This document shows positions 9,601 to 21,900 of a DNA stretch of 32,162 bases, piece by piece. The stretch comes from Verrucomicrobiia bacterium (lineage in GTDB: Bacteria; Verrucomicrobiota; Verrucomicrobiia; Limisphaerales; UBA8199). Where the stretch lies: positions 1 to 32,162 of the forward strand of contig DASYZB010000155.1 of NCBI GenBank assembly GCA_035946615.1. Reading direction: 5' to 3'. The translations under genes and the position numbers were made by a program. Under the pieces are notes generated by a model. That model worked only from the letters and a program-made list of their open reading frames with translations. It searched no databases and had not been told where the DNA came from. Within the stretch, counting starts at the first letter, position 1; every line of letters begins with the position of its first letter.

Positions 9601-9961
9601 TGACCTGGCAGAAAAAGCTTTGGCCGGAATCTGGTGCGAAGTTCTGGGGCGCAAAGCGGTTGGTATTCATCAGAATTTTTTCCACGTGGGCGGCCATTCA
9701 CTGCTGGCGATGCAAGTTATCTCGCGCATAACCCGGGCGTTTGGGGTGGAGCTGCCTCTGCGAGTGATTTTTGAATCGCCAACGATTTGCGGGCTTGCGC
9801 AAGCGCTTAACCAGGTGCAGCAGGCACAACCAGAGCAGGCTGCGCCAATGCGGCGGTTGCTACAGCCCGACAAGGCCGCCGACCTTCTGCAACGCATTGA
9901 CCAGCTTTCGGACCAGGAGGTGGAAATTCTCCTGAGCGACCCCGAACTGAAGAGTTTTTGA
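6614..9961 (+). CDS. NRPS module C-A-PCP (NRPS1), Val-type code
   Basis: This single-module nonribosomal peptide synthetase has a condensation domain (about residues 25-450, HHLVSDAW with H159/H160), an adenylation domain (about 488-975: YTSGSSG, FDASTFEIWG, NGYGPTENT, YRTGDLARW, NGKVDRR) and a carrier domain (about 990-1065, GGHSL with phosphopantetheine Ser1029). I read the ten specificity residues as D-A-F-W-L-G-G-T-F-K, one change from the classic valine code DAFWIGGTFK. The protein starts with a C domain although no upstream carrier is present, so it may act as a starter C (N-acylation) or receive a substrate from elsewhere. The C-terminal tail (QRIDQLSDQEVEILL) resembles a short docking segment. 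The ATG at 6614 has no strong Shine-Dalgarno. The stop overlaps a possible TTG start of NRPS2, implying coupled translation. Confidence 0.93.
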   Translation: MSSLQLNSIAAPAILSGLLPDCSGVTGVLPLSFMQEDVWFVEQMAPGTACYNLPEAWRLRGPLDLEGLRWSLEQITWRHETLRTSIIIRDETPAQAIQRPARLDLPLIELEQQPQKETELLRRLVAEARRPFDLSRSPLLRCQLFRLNSDEHVLFLNVHHLVSDAWSQELLLEELRHLYTARITGKPVSLPELPIQYADFAAWQREAFKVSDFKDHLDYWQERLRGGLSPLDLPADFPRPSVPSFRGATELTVLPQPLVDALKELSRGHGATLYMTLLAAFKALLYRLTGEQDIIVGAPMAGRERLETERLIGFFVNTHALRTNVSGDPPFTQLLSRVRETVLGACSHQDLPLEPLLQGLQTQRQPGRHPLFQVVFGLQAASPDNWSMQGLDATRIELDNGSAKFDWTLLLTEKAKGLQVRSEYSTDLFEAQTIRRFLRHYQHLLESVVAAPDQRLPDLALLDPVEREQLLDSWNRTTTVYERDRCVHELFESQAAEYPQAPALRSEGRTLTYAELNSRANQLARRLRACGVGPEVRVGVCLERSVDLILAMLAILKAGGAYVPLDQTYPRERLGFMLRDTAAAVIITDTRFYRGGLPAGDSRVLCIDAEQDRLALESAENLPVETGPASLAYVIYTSGSSGLPKAAAITHRGVVRLVRNTNYIQIVPSDVFLQLAPVTFDASTFEIWGALLNGAALVLLPPQMPGLDELGRAIEKGGITVLWLTAGLFHQMVDSQLQRFGGLRWLLAGGDVLSAPHVSKAARQLTGCRIINGYGPTENTTFTCCYRVPVGWAGEHSVPIGRPIGNTQVYVLDESMQPCPIGIPGELYTGGDGLARGYLGQPELTAQKFVPNPLGTPGARLYRTGDLARWRADGNLEFLGRLDEQLKIRGYRVEPGEIEHVIAQHPCVQQAVVVARPDSSGSKSLAAHIVVREGKRLEEAALREFVACRLPHFMVPSYFVQAAELPLTINGKVDRRALSPIPLQPLQASPVSGEPHDLAEKALAGIWCEVLGRKAVGIHQNFFHVGGHSLLAMQVISRITRAFGVELPLRVIFESPTICGLAQALNQVQQAQPEQAAPMRRLLQPDKAADLLQRIDQLSDQEVEILLSDPELKSF

Positions 9962-12900
9962 ACATGATTACCGGTCTTAAATCCAACGCCCCTGGAGGGG
10001 CTCAAGCCAGACGCGCCTTATTGGAGCAGCGCCTGCGCAAAGCCGCCGGCCCGGCCCGGCCCAGCGCGCTTTCGTTTGCACAGCAGCGTCTGTGGTTTCT
10101 CGATCAACTCGAGCCAAACAGTCCGCTGTACAACGTCGCCAGCGTGGCCCGGGTACAGGGCAAAATCCATGCAAGGGCGTTGGAGCAGGCCATTAATGCG
10201 ATAATCGCCCGTCATGAGGCCCTGCGCACCCGCTTTGTCTGCCCGGATGAATCCCCTGTCCAGGTTGTCGATGCCCGCCTTTGGATACCGCTCAAGACCA
10301 TTGACCTGATGCGCCTTGCCCCTGCCGAGCGCGAATCGGAAGCCGAACGGCTCACACATGAGGAGATTCATTTGCCTTTTGATCTGGGAGCGGGCCCCCT
10401 GCTGCGTCCGACACTGCTCCACCTCACACCCGATGAACACAGGCTGGTTCTGGTCATTCACCACATCGTGGCTGACGAATGGTCGTTGAAGGTTTTGTTT
10501 AGAGAACTGGCCGCCTTCTACGAAGGCTTTATTGAAAACCGGCCCAATCAATTGCCAGAGTTGCCTATCCAATATGCCGATTACGCGGCATGGCAGCGGG
10601 ACTGGCTGCGGGGCGATGTCCTTGAAAAGCAAATCGGCTTTTGGAAACAGCAACTGGGCGGGGAACCCCCAGCCACCGAGTTGCCGACCGATTTTCCACG
10701 CCCTCAAACGCCCGCGTTTCATGGTGGGAACCAGGCGCGAGTTTTCAGCCAGGACCTTGCCGTCCGGCTCAGCCAGTTTGCAGCGCAACACGAGGCAACT
10801 CTTTTTATGGTGCTCCTGGCGGCACTCAAGACCTTGCTCCATCGCTATACGAGGCAGGAGGACATTATCGTCGCTTCCCCGATCGCAGGACGCAACAGGG
10901 TCGAGACTGAAGGGTTGATCGGCTTTTTTGTTAATACCCTTCCATTACGGACGCGCCTGAACGGAGACCCGGCGTTTGAAGAACTTTTGGCGCGGGTTCG
11001 CCAGGTTACTGTGGGTGCTTATGCGCATCAGGATTTGCCCTTCGAACGGTTGGTTGAGGAGCTGCAGCCGGAACGCTCGCTCAGCCATCTGCCGTTCACC
11101 AAAGTAATGTTTGTCATCCAGAACGACGTCCTGCAACAAATCAATCTCCCGGGGGCTCAACTCCAGTTTGTTGAAAATGAGGCCGACACGGCGAAATTCG
11201 ATCTGACATTGCTCGTGCAGGAGAGGGCTCGAGGGCTGGTGGCCCGGGCAGAATACAATTGCGACCTTTTTCGGGGGGAATCAATTGAGCGGCTGTTGCA
11301 GCATTTCGAGACGCTTCTTGAAGGGATCGTGGATGCGCCTGGGCGGCGGTTATCGCAGTTACCAATCCTTTCTGCGGCTGAAACCAAGCAGATGCTCAGT
11401 GACTGGAATAGTAACGCGCGCGAATACCCTCGAGACAAGTGTGTTCACGAGCTTTTTGAGGCCCAGGCGCAGCGCCATCCGGACACCATTGCCATCCTCT
11501 TTGGGCAGGCATCGATAACCTATGGTGAGCTCAACGCTCGGGCGAACCAACTGGCGCATTATCTGAAAGGGCTCAATGTCGGACCCGATGTCCCCGTGGG
11601 AATCTGCCTTCGGCGCTCGGTGGACATGATCATTGGATTGCTGGGTATTCTGAAGGCAGGAGGGGTCTATGTTCCCCTGGACCCGGCTTATCCAAAAGAC
11701 CGGCTGGCCTTCATGTTGGAAGATACTCAAGCGGGGGTGCTCTTGACGCAGCAAACACTCCTGGCGCAGATGCCACAGAATGCGGTCAAATTAATCTCTT
11801 TGGATGGGGATTGGGAATTGATTGCGCGGGAAAGCAAACTCAACCCCGCCAATGTGGCCAACCCGCTCAACCTGGCTTATATCATGTACACCTCCGGCTC
11901 GACTGGCCGGCCCAAGGGCGTAGCCGTACCGCACCGCGCGATCAATCGGCTGGTGCTGAACACCAATTTTATTCAGATCGATGCCACCGACCGCATCGCG
12001 CAGGTGTCCAACATGTCTTTTGATGCGGCAACTTTTGAAATCTGGGGGGCACTGCTCAATGGGGGGCAGCTCATTGGGATCACCCGGGACGTGGCGCTGT
12101 TCCCCGCCGCCTTTTCGAGGGAACTCAGCCAGCAGGGGATCACCGCAATGTTTCTTACTTCAGCCTTGTTCAACCAATTAGCAGCCGAAGTGCCGCGCGC
12201 GTTTGCCGGGCTGCGTACTTTGATAGCTGGAGGCGATGCCCTCGATCCGAAATGGGTGCGGGTGGTGCTGAAGCAGGGGCCGCCCGCGCGCCTGGTGAAT
12301 GGCTACGGTCCAACGGAGAACACCACCTTTACCTGCTGCCATCTCATTGAGGCATTGGACGAGGAGGCGCTGAACGTTCCCATAGGCCGGCCCATTGCCA
12401 ATACCCAGGTGTATATCCTCGATCCGCATTTAAACCCGGCGCCTATCGGGGCTCCGGGCGAACTCTACGCCGGAGGGGATGGTCTGGCGCGGGGCTATTG
12501 GAACCAACCGGAACTGACGGCGGAAAAGTTCATTCCCAACCCATTCGACCCCAGCGGGGCCAGCCGGCTGTACAGGACGGGGGATTTGGCTCGTTACCGG
12601 CCTGATGGGACCATTGAATTTATGGGCCGCATCGATCAACAGGTGAAGATTCGCGGATTTCGCGTCGAGCCAGGCGAGATTGAGACTGTTCTGAATCAGC
12701 ACCCCCGAGTTCGGGAGTGTGTGGTGGTCGTTCGGGGAGAAGGAGCGGCTGCCAAACGGTTGATAGCGTACCTGGTGCCCAGCGGCGAGCCGGTGCCAAA
12801 CGCGAGTCAACTACGGGCCTTTGTTCAGGAAAAGCTCCCCGATTACATGGTGCCTTCGGCATTCATTCCCCTCGAAACGCTTCCCCTGACCCCCAATGGC

Positions 12901-15900
12901 AAAGTAGATAGAAAGGCATTGCCGGCGCTCAACCAGGAGAGGCCGGAGCTGGAACGGCAGTATGTGGCGCCTCGTGATGAGGTCGAGCGGCAGTTGGCAG
13001 CCATTTGGGAAAGAGCCCTTGGAATGCGCCCAATTGGCATTCAGGACAAGTTCTTTGATTTAGGCGGGCATTCATTGTTGGCGGTGCGTGTGATAGCGCA
13101 AATAGAAAAGAATCTGGGTAAGAAGCTGCGTTTAGCCACGATCTTTCAAGCGCCAACCATCGAGCAATTGGCCGCCATTGTTCGGGAGGAGATCAAAGAA
13201 TCGACTATTGCGGCGAGCACCTCGCTGGTTGAAATCCAGCCCCAGGGCTCGCGGCCACCTTTGTTTCTAGTGCATGGGGCCGGAGGCGGGATGTTCTGGG
13301 GGTATGTCAATCTCTCGCACCATCTGGGCGCCGATCAGCCGGTGTACGGCTTCAAATCCAGGGGGCTGGATGGGCGCCAGGAGTTGACCAGCATTCGCGC
13401 CATGGCCTCCACCTATGTCGCTGACTTGCGCTCGCTCCAGCCGCATGGGCCTTATTTTCTCGGCGGCTATTGTTTTGGAGGAAATGTGGCCTTTGAGATG
13501 GCCTGCCAGCTCAGCAAACAGGGCCAGAAGGTCGCCTTCCTGGCGCTGCTCAATTGCTCTCCTCCTAATTCCCGCTACACGCGCACCCAATGGACACCGC
13601 TTTGGGTTGGGCGATTCTTGCGAAACCTGCTTTATTATGCCAATTACGCCCGCCAATGGAGTCCCGCCCAGCGGCGCGAGTTCTTTCGCTGGAAGTGGTC
13701 GCTGGTCCGCAAACGGTTGACACATCATGTTGGTTCCGCCCCTGGCCCGCTTTCCTCTGTGGGCGCAGGAGACCTGGTCGATCTTTCTTCCTATCCGGAA
13801 GAGCAACGCCAAGTCTGGGAAGCCCATATCCAGGCCTTGCTCCAATTCCATCCCCAGCCATTCGATGGACGCGTGCACCTATTCCGCAGCCCTGGCCATC
13901 CCTTTTGGTGCTCATTTGACGCCGACTATGGCTGGAGCGATTTGGCCCGAGACGGGGTGAACATCACCATCATCCCCGGCGCGCACGAAAAAATTCTTGA
14001 AGAACCTTGTGTGCAAATCCTGGCACGTGGATTAGACAAGCTCTTGAATGAAGCCCAAGCTGCGGCTGAATCCTCCCACGTTGAACCAGCCGGGGGCGGC
14101 CTGGAGCCCGTGGCCGGGCAACCCAACAACCATTCCTTACAAAACAGGATGCAGACCACTAATGACCCGAGAGAGCAAGTCCGAGGAGCATTCCAGGAGG
14201 GTTTGCAACCAGGCGCGCAGCGGAATGCCATTGCAGGCGTTGTGGAGAATCATGCAATTGGGCTGGGACTAGACGATGGCTTTGAATCGACTTACCCGGT
14301 TCTTTTTCTTGCTCAAGCCCAGCGTGCGCCCTCGGCCATTGCGGTTCGGTTCGAAGGGGCCGAGTTGACATACGCTGAGCTAAACACTCGTGCCAACCGC
14401 CTGGCTCATTATCTGCAACACCTCGGGGTCGGACCTGAGGTTCTAGTCGGGGTCTGTCTGGAACGCTCGCTCGATTTGATGGTGGTGTTGCTGGCGATCT
14501 TGAAAGCTGGCGGCGCTTATCTGCCTTTGGACCCGGCATACCCCTCCGAACGGCTTGCCTATATGCTGAGCGATTCGCGGGCGCCACTGGTCCTGACAAC
14601 CCGGCGGCTGCTGTCGCGTCTGCCTCAAGGCTCGGTCCAATCCCTTTGCCTGGATGACCAGGAGGCTATCGAGGGCATCAGGGGCAGTTCAGGTTCGCAG
14701 CCAAACAGCTCGCCCTCTGCGCGGGACCTCGCTTACGTTATCTATACTTCCGGTTCGACGGGAGCGCCCAAGGGCGTCCAGATCGCTCATCGCGCCCTTC
14801 TGAACCATAATTTGGCCATCACGCGGGCCTTTTCACTGAAACGAACCGACCGGGTGCTTCAGTTCACGCCTCTTAGCTTCGACATCTCTGTCGAGGAGAT
14901 TTTTCCCACCTGGCTTCGAGGGGCGGCCTTAGTTCTGCGACCTGAGCAGTCGATTTCATCGTCGGAACGGTTCCTGGACTTTATTGAAGATGAGCGGCTG
15001 ACAGTTTTAAACCTTCCAACCTCCTATTGGCACGAGTTGGTCGATTTCCTTCAAACCAGCGAACGCCCGCTTCCCGAGTCGGTCCGGCTGATGATCATCG
15101 GGGGAGAGAAGGCCTCGAACGAGGCCTATAAAAGATGGAAGCAATGCGTCGGCGGCAGGGTGGCTCTCATGAACGGGTACGGAGCGACCGAGGCGACAGT
15201 TACCTCGACTCTCTACCTGGCCCGAGGCGATGAAGAGTCCCTGCCTATTGGCCGACCGATCGCCAATACCCACGCCCTGATCCTGGATGAGCAGCTCAAA
15301 CCGGCGCCCCAGGGGGCCGAAGGCGAATTGTTCCTCGGCGGGGCCGGACTGGCGCGGGGGTATCTCGACCGGCCAGAATTGACGGCTCAAAAGTTTATTG
15401 CCAATCCTTTTCCAAAGGAGATCGATTCCGATCGCTTGTACCGGACCGGCGATCTGGCGCGGTTGCTGCCCGACGGGAACCTCGAATTCCTGGGGCGCCT
15501 GGATGAGCAGGTCAAGATACGCGGCTTTCGCGTCGAGTTGGCCGAGATTGAGTCTGCCCTGCTTGGCCATCCCGATGTCAAAGAAGCGGTGGTGGTCGCC
15601 CGTGAGGACATGCCGGGCAAAAAGCGACTGGTCGCATATCTGGTTGCGCGGTCAACGCCGGGACCAAGAGTAAATGAGCTGGCGCATTTTCTTAAGCAAA
15701 AGCTCCCGGGTTATATGGTGCCCGCGGCGTTCATTTCTCTCAGCGCGCTACCCCTCACCCCGGCCGGCAAAGTGGACCGGCGCGGCCTGCCCTTGCCGAG
15801 CAATGCCCGGCCAGACATCGAGCAGGAATTCATCGCGCCTCGCACCCCGCTTGAGGAGAGACTTGCGGGGATCTGGGGCGATGTTCTGGAAATCAATTCC

Positions 15901-18900
15901 ATCGGCGTTGAGGATAGCTTCTTTGATTTGGGGGGCCATTCGCTTCTCGCGATGCAGATCATATCCAGAATTCGCGACACCTTCCATGAAGACGTTTCAT
16001 TGGCTGACCTCTTTGCGCATCCGACCATCGGTACGCTGGCAACGCATCTGATGCAGAGTGATACGCTCCAAGGGGCCTGGGCCAGCGCGTGTTTGGAACA
16101 GACAACCCGCCGGAGGCTTTCCTCCCGGCAACAGCGCCTTTGGGTGCTTGAGCAGTTCCAGTCCCGGCTCTCGCCTTTCAACCGGCCCCTGCTCTTGCGC
16201 TTGTGCGGACCGCTGGACCGGAGGGCATTGGAACAAAGCATTACTGAACTTGCCAGGAGGCACGAAGGGCTCCGGGCCATTTTCGCTTCAGATAACGGCG
16301 AGCCGGTCCAATATGTCTGCAACCCCGATGAGATCGCGTTGCAGGTAATTGATTTTTCCACCCTTGACGGCAATGAGCGGGAACGGGCATGTCTGGCTCG
16401 GGCCCAACAAGAGACGCGCCGGCCTTACATTATGGCCCAACCCGTCTTGCGTCCGCTGCTCTTTCGTCTGAACCCGACGGAGCATTGGTTGTTGCTGGCT
16501 CTACATGAGATTGTCGCAGATGACCGGGCCGAAAGAGTCGTATTTGAGGAACTGACCGCCCTTTACGAAGGTTTCGCTTCTCAAAATCCCATCTCCCTGC
16601 CGCCCCCGCTGCCCTACGATGAAGCGGCGGCGCAAGCGGATTCCTCGCCGTGTGAAACAGAGGATATGGAATACTGGAGGACCCAGCTTGCAGGGGCGCC
16701 GGAGCACATTGATTTGCCAACCGACCGCCCGCGCCCGTCCGAACATAATGGCGAGGGCGCTCGTTTGAAGATAAGCCTTTCCCCGCGCCTCACGTCAGCC
16801 ATCGAGCAGTTGAGCAGGGAGCGCTGCTGCCCCATCTTTACGACCTTATTGGCGGGATTCGCGACCATGCTTCATCGTTACACCGGCAGTAGCGACATGG
16901 TGATTGGCTCGACAAACCCGGGCCAGCCGGCGCGGGGTTCGGGCATTGCCAATTTTGAAAATCCAATTGCGCTGCGCTGCAATTTATCGGGTGACCCGCG
17001 ATTTCAGGATTTAGTGATGCGTCTGGACGAAGTGGTCTCGGGGGCGCGGGCGCACAGCAGGCTTCCGTTTGCGGCGCTGGTGGACCAATTGGACCCCGGG
17101 CGGGACGCGAAATATCCGCGCGTCTTCCAGGTGGGTTTTGTCCTGGAGGAGCAATCCTTGCCCCAGCGCATTGCCGGATCGCTCCGGTTCACCCCTCTGC
17201 AAATCGATAATCACACGGCCAAACTGGACCTGGCTCTCCGCCTGGCCAAGACGCCTGAAGGCTTCTCAGGCTGGATCGAATACAGCACCGCTCTATTCGA
17301 GCACGCCAGAATGGCGCGCCTGGTGAAACATTTTCTGGCTTTGCTGGAAGGGGCAGTTTTCTCGCCTGAAACGAAACTGTCCGCGCTGCCGCTCCTGCCT
17401 CAAGAAGAAAAGAAACAAGTGCTTATCGACTGGACGCGCACCGAACAGGATTATCCCAGGAACAAAACCATCGCGACACTCTTCTGCGAGCAGGCGGCCC
17501 GCACACCGGACGCGGAGGCGCTGGTCAGCGGGAATCAGCGTTGGAGTTATCGAAGGCTTTACAACGAGGCGGTTCAAATCGCCCTGGATTTGCAGCAACG
17601 GGGCGTCCAGCCTGAGAGTCTAGTTGGCATTTGCCTCCAGCGCACCCCCGAGATGGTGGCCGCTCTGCTGGGCACCCTTCTGGCGGGAGCCGCTTACGTG
17701 CCGCTGGACCCAGGCTATCCGGTGGACCGTCTCTCATTCATTGTGCAACACGCGCGTCTTTCGGTCTTAATCGCTCAACAGCCTCTGCTGGATTTGGTGC
17801 CCAAGGGCGATGCGCAGCTCTTCTGCGTGGAGGCCCGGCAAGACGAGGCTCAAAAGGACACTACCCTGCAGCCCATGCTGAAGGCGCCGCGGAGGGCATC
17901 TCAATCGTCGAGTCTGGCGTATGTCATCTATACCTCCGGCTCAACCGGACGGCCCAAAGGAGTCGCCATCGAACATCGCAGCGTTTCGGCCTTCATCCAT
18001 TGGGCGAAAGGGTTCTTCAGACCCGAGGACCTTTCCGGTGTTTTGGCTTCCACGTCCATTTGCTTTGATTTGTCCGTATTCGAGTTGTTCGTGCCCCTCT
18101 GCTGTGGAGGCAAAGTCCTGCTGGTTGACAATGCCCTGGGCCTGGCTGCTTTGCCCGCGGCCGATGAAGTCCGGCTCATCAACACGGTCCCTTCTGCCAT
18201 GCGCGAATTGTTGCGGCTCAAAGCGGTGCCTCCTTCGGTGCGAGTGATCAATCTGGCGGGCGAACCCCTCGCCACCAGTCTGGTCGATCGCATCTATCGC
18301 GAGACCAGGGTCCAGAAGGTTTATGACCTCTACGGCCCGACAGAAACCACGACCTATTCGACCTGCGCCTTGCGCTTGCCTGGCGCACGCGCCAGCATCG
18401 GCCGCCCGCTGCCTAATGAACAAGTCTATCTGCTGGACGCCCAGTTACAGCCGGCCCCCATTGGGATAGCGGCCGAACTGTACATCGGCGGCGAGGGCCT
18501 GGCCCGGGGTTATCTTTATCGCGACGACCTTACACGCGAGAGGTTCGTTCCACATCCTTTCAGACCAGGCGCCAGGCTTTATCGGACCGGTGACCTGGCG
18601 CGCTGGCGCTCTGATGGGAATTTGGAATATTTGGGGCGTATCGATTACCAGGTCAAGGTCCGAGGCTTTCGGGTTGAACTGGGCGAGATCGAGGCGGTGC
18701 TTCGGGCCCACTCGAGCGTGCGGGAAACGGTGGTGGTTGCGCGAGAGGACCATCCTGGCGACAAACGTCTGGTGGCCTATGTGGTGGCGGCCGATGCCAA
18801 AACGCTCTCAGCCCAGGACTTGCGCCAGGCCGCGATTGCCAAGCTCCCGGAATACATGGTGCCCTCGGCGTTTGTTTTTCTCGATGCCCTCCCCTTAACC

Positions 18901-21900
18901 CCTAATGGCAAAGTGGACCGCAAAGCTCTCCCTCCACCCGGCGAAGAGCAACGGGTAGGAGGGTTCATCGCGCCGCGGACACCCATCGAGGAGCAGCTTG
19001 CAGCGATTTGGCGTGAAGTGCTGCACATCAACCAGGTCGGGCTTCAGGATAACTTCTTCGATCTAGGCGGTCATTCGTTGTTGGCGACCCAAGTCATCTC
19101 GCGAATCAATGAACTCTTTAAGATCAATCTGCCGCTGCTGGCCCTGTTCAGCGCCCCTACGATAGCCCAATTAAGCGCCGGGTTGGAGGCGGGCCAATGG
19201 ACGGACCACGCGGCTCCCATTCTGCCACTTCAGGCTGTGACGCGAAGGGCCTCCCACCCGGTTTCATTTGTCCAGGAACGGCTTTGGTTCCTGAACGAGC
19301 TTCAACCGGGCGGTCATGCTTACAATGTTCCAACGGTTCTGCGCCTGAAAGGTCACTTGGACCGCAAAGCGCTCGCAAAGGCGCTCGACCACATCGGCCA
19401 GCGCCACGAAGCACTGCGCGCCTCTTTTCATTACGCCAACGGCGAACTGACCCAGGTGATAGCCCGGAAGTTTCAGTTCGATTCCCAGGACGTGGATTTG
19501 GGAAACGCCCCTGCGGAGGAGAAGGAAAAGCGGGCGCGGGAGTGGGCGTTGGGTGAGGCACGGCGTGCTTTTGATTTGGCAGCCGGCCCGCTGACACGCG
19601 TCAGCGTCGCTCGTCTGGAGGATTGCGAGCATCTATTGGCCGTGGTGATGCATCACACCGTATCGGATGGCTGGTCTCTGGCAATTTTCTTTAGAGAACT
19701 TCAGGCCCTCTACGATGCCTTTGCGGCTGGCAAACCTGCCCCGCCCCTCCCGAAGTTGTCCATCCAATACATCGACTTTGTCCACTGGCAACGCCAATGG
19801 ATGCGTGGCCCGGTCCTGGAACGGGAATTGAATTATTGGAAACAAAAACTTGATGGGGCGTCTCCTGCTGTAGAGCTCCCGGCGGACTTTGCTGCGTCAG
19901 AACAACCTGTTATGGAGGCGTTGCGCCGAACGGTGACCATCGAACCACGGCTGGTCCAGGCGATGAAGTCTCTGGCACAGCAACAAGGCAACACTCCTTT
20001 CATGGTCCTTTTTGCCGGGCTGGTCATGACGCTTCACAAATGGACCGCTCAACGCGATCTAGTTATCGGCACCGTTGTTGCTGGCCGCACGCGGCGCGAA
20101 CTGGAAGATATCATCGGCTGTTTTATGAATTTCCTGCCGCTCCGCGCGCAAATCCAGGGCGGTGAGACCGCCGAAGAGATTTTAGCGCGGGCCCGGGAGA
20201 CTGCGTTGGAGGCCCAGGCGCACCAGGATTGTCCGTTCGAGAAAATCGTCGAAGCAGTCAATCCGCAGCGCGGGCTCAACCGGAATCCTCTCTATAACGT
20301 CGGGCTTCTCGTTCAGAATTTTCCCAACCAACTTTTCCCCAGTGAAAAGCTCGAAGCCGCCAGCCTGCCGGTGGAGTTGGATGCGGCGTTGCTCGATCTG
20401 CGTTTTGAAGCGGAGCACACCCCGGTTGGGCTATGCCTCCACTGCGAGTACCGGGCGGACCTGTTTGCGCCAGGCACTATCGATCAACTCCTGGCCTCCT
20501 GCTTGGACGCCTTGAGGTTTATTGCCGAACAACCCAAGGCCCGATTGGCGGAGTTCCATGCCAGCCCTGCCTTGGAAACTCAGGCCGAAGCGTGCCGCTC
20601 TGGCAAAGCACGGCGGACCATTGCCATCACGGCAACCTTTACTGCGGAATTGCTTGCTGAGCCGCTCGGTTATTGGCTGAAGGAACTGGACCTGCCGGCG
20701 ATAGTGGAATTTGCGCCATACAATCAAGTCTTCCAGCAACTGCTCGATCCGTGCAGTCTCCTGGCGGCCAATGAAAACGGCCTGAACGTCGTCCTGCTGT
20801 GGTTGGAGGATTGGCAGCGCCGTGCCGGTGTTCCGGGCCAGGAGCGCGCGCAAGGTCCTGATGAGAACCTGGCGCGCAGTGTCCAGGAATTCAGCGCGGC
20901 TCTCAAAGCGGCTGCCTCCCGGACCTCAACCCCGTTCCTGGTTTGCCTTTGCCCGCCCTCACCGGCTACGCTTGCAGACCCCGTTCAATCCAAGGTTCTG
21001 GCCAGGGAAGAGGCGGCTCTAGTCGCCGGGTTGGAAGGATCAGCGGGGGTGTACGTGTTAAGCAGCGCGGATATTGGCCGCTGGTACCCCGTAAAGGAGT
21101 ACTATGATCCGAGCGGGGACGAATTGGGCCACGTGCCCTTTACGCCGCTATTCTTTACCGGCCTGGCAACGGCTATTGGGCGGAAGTATCATTCGTTGCA
21201 GCGCGCACCCGGCAAAGTCATCGTGCTGGACTGCGACCAGACTCTCTGGTCGGGTGTGTGCGGCGAAGACGGCCCTCATGGAATTCAACTCGACCCGCCG
21301 TGGAAGGCGTTGCAAGAGTTTATGCGCGCGCAGCAGGAGGCGGGGATGTTGCTCTGTCTGTGCAGCAAAAACAACGAGGCGGATGTGCTGGAGGTATTCA
21401 ACCAGCGGCTGGACATGCCCTTGCGGCGCGAACACTTCATTTCCTGGCGTCTGAACTGGCAGCCCAAATCCGAGAACCTGCGGTCTCTTGCTCAGGAACT
21501 GCAACTGGGCCTGGACAGTTTCATTTTCCTGGACGACAACCCGCTCGAATGCGCCGAGGTGGAGGCCAATTGCCCTGAGGTGCTCGTGCTTCAGTTGCCC
21601 ACCGAACCCCGGCAGATTCCCGATTTCCTGAATCATTGCTGGATATTTGATCATCTCAAACTCACAGCCGAAGATAAGCGGCGGGCGCAGCTTTACCGGC
21701 AAAACCAGCAACGCGAACAGCTTCGAGTCCAGTCGCCCAGTCTTTTGGACTTTCTGTCGCGCCTGGAACTCAAGCTCGATATTCATCCCATGCGCGTTGA
21801 GGAGTTGTCTCGTGTGGCGCAGTTGACTCAGCGCACCAACCAGTTCAATTGCAACCCGGCGAGGCTGACCGAAAGCGATCTCCAGCAACGGCTCTCCTCT

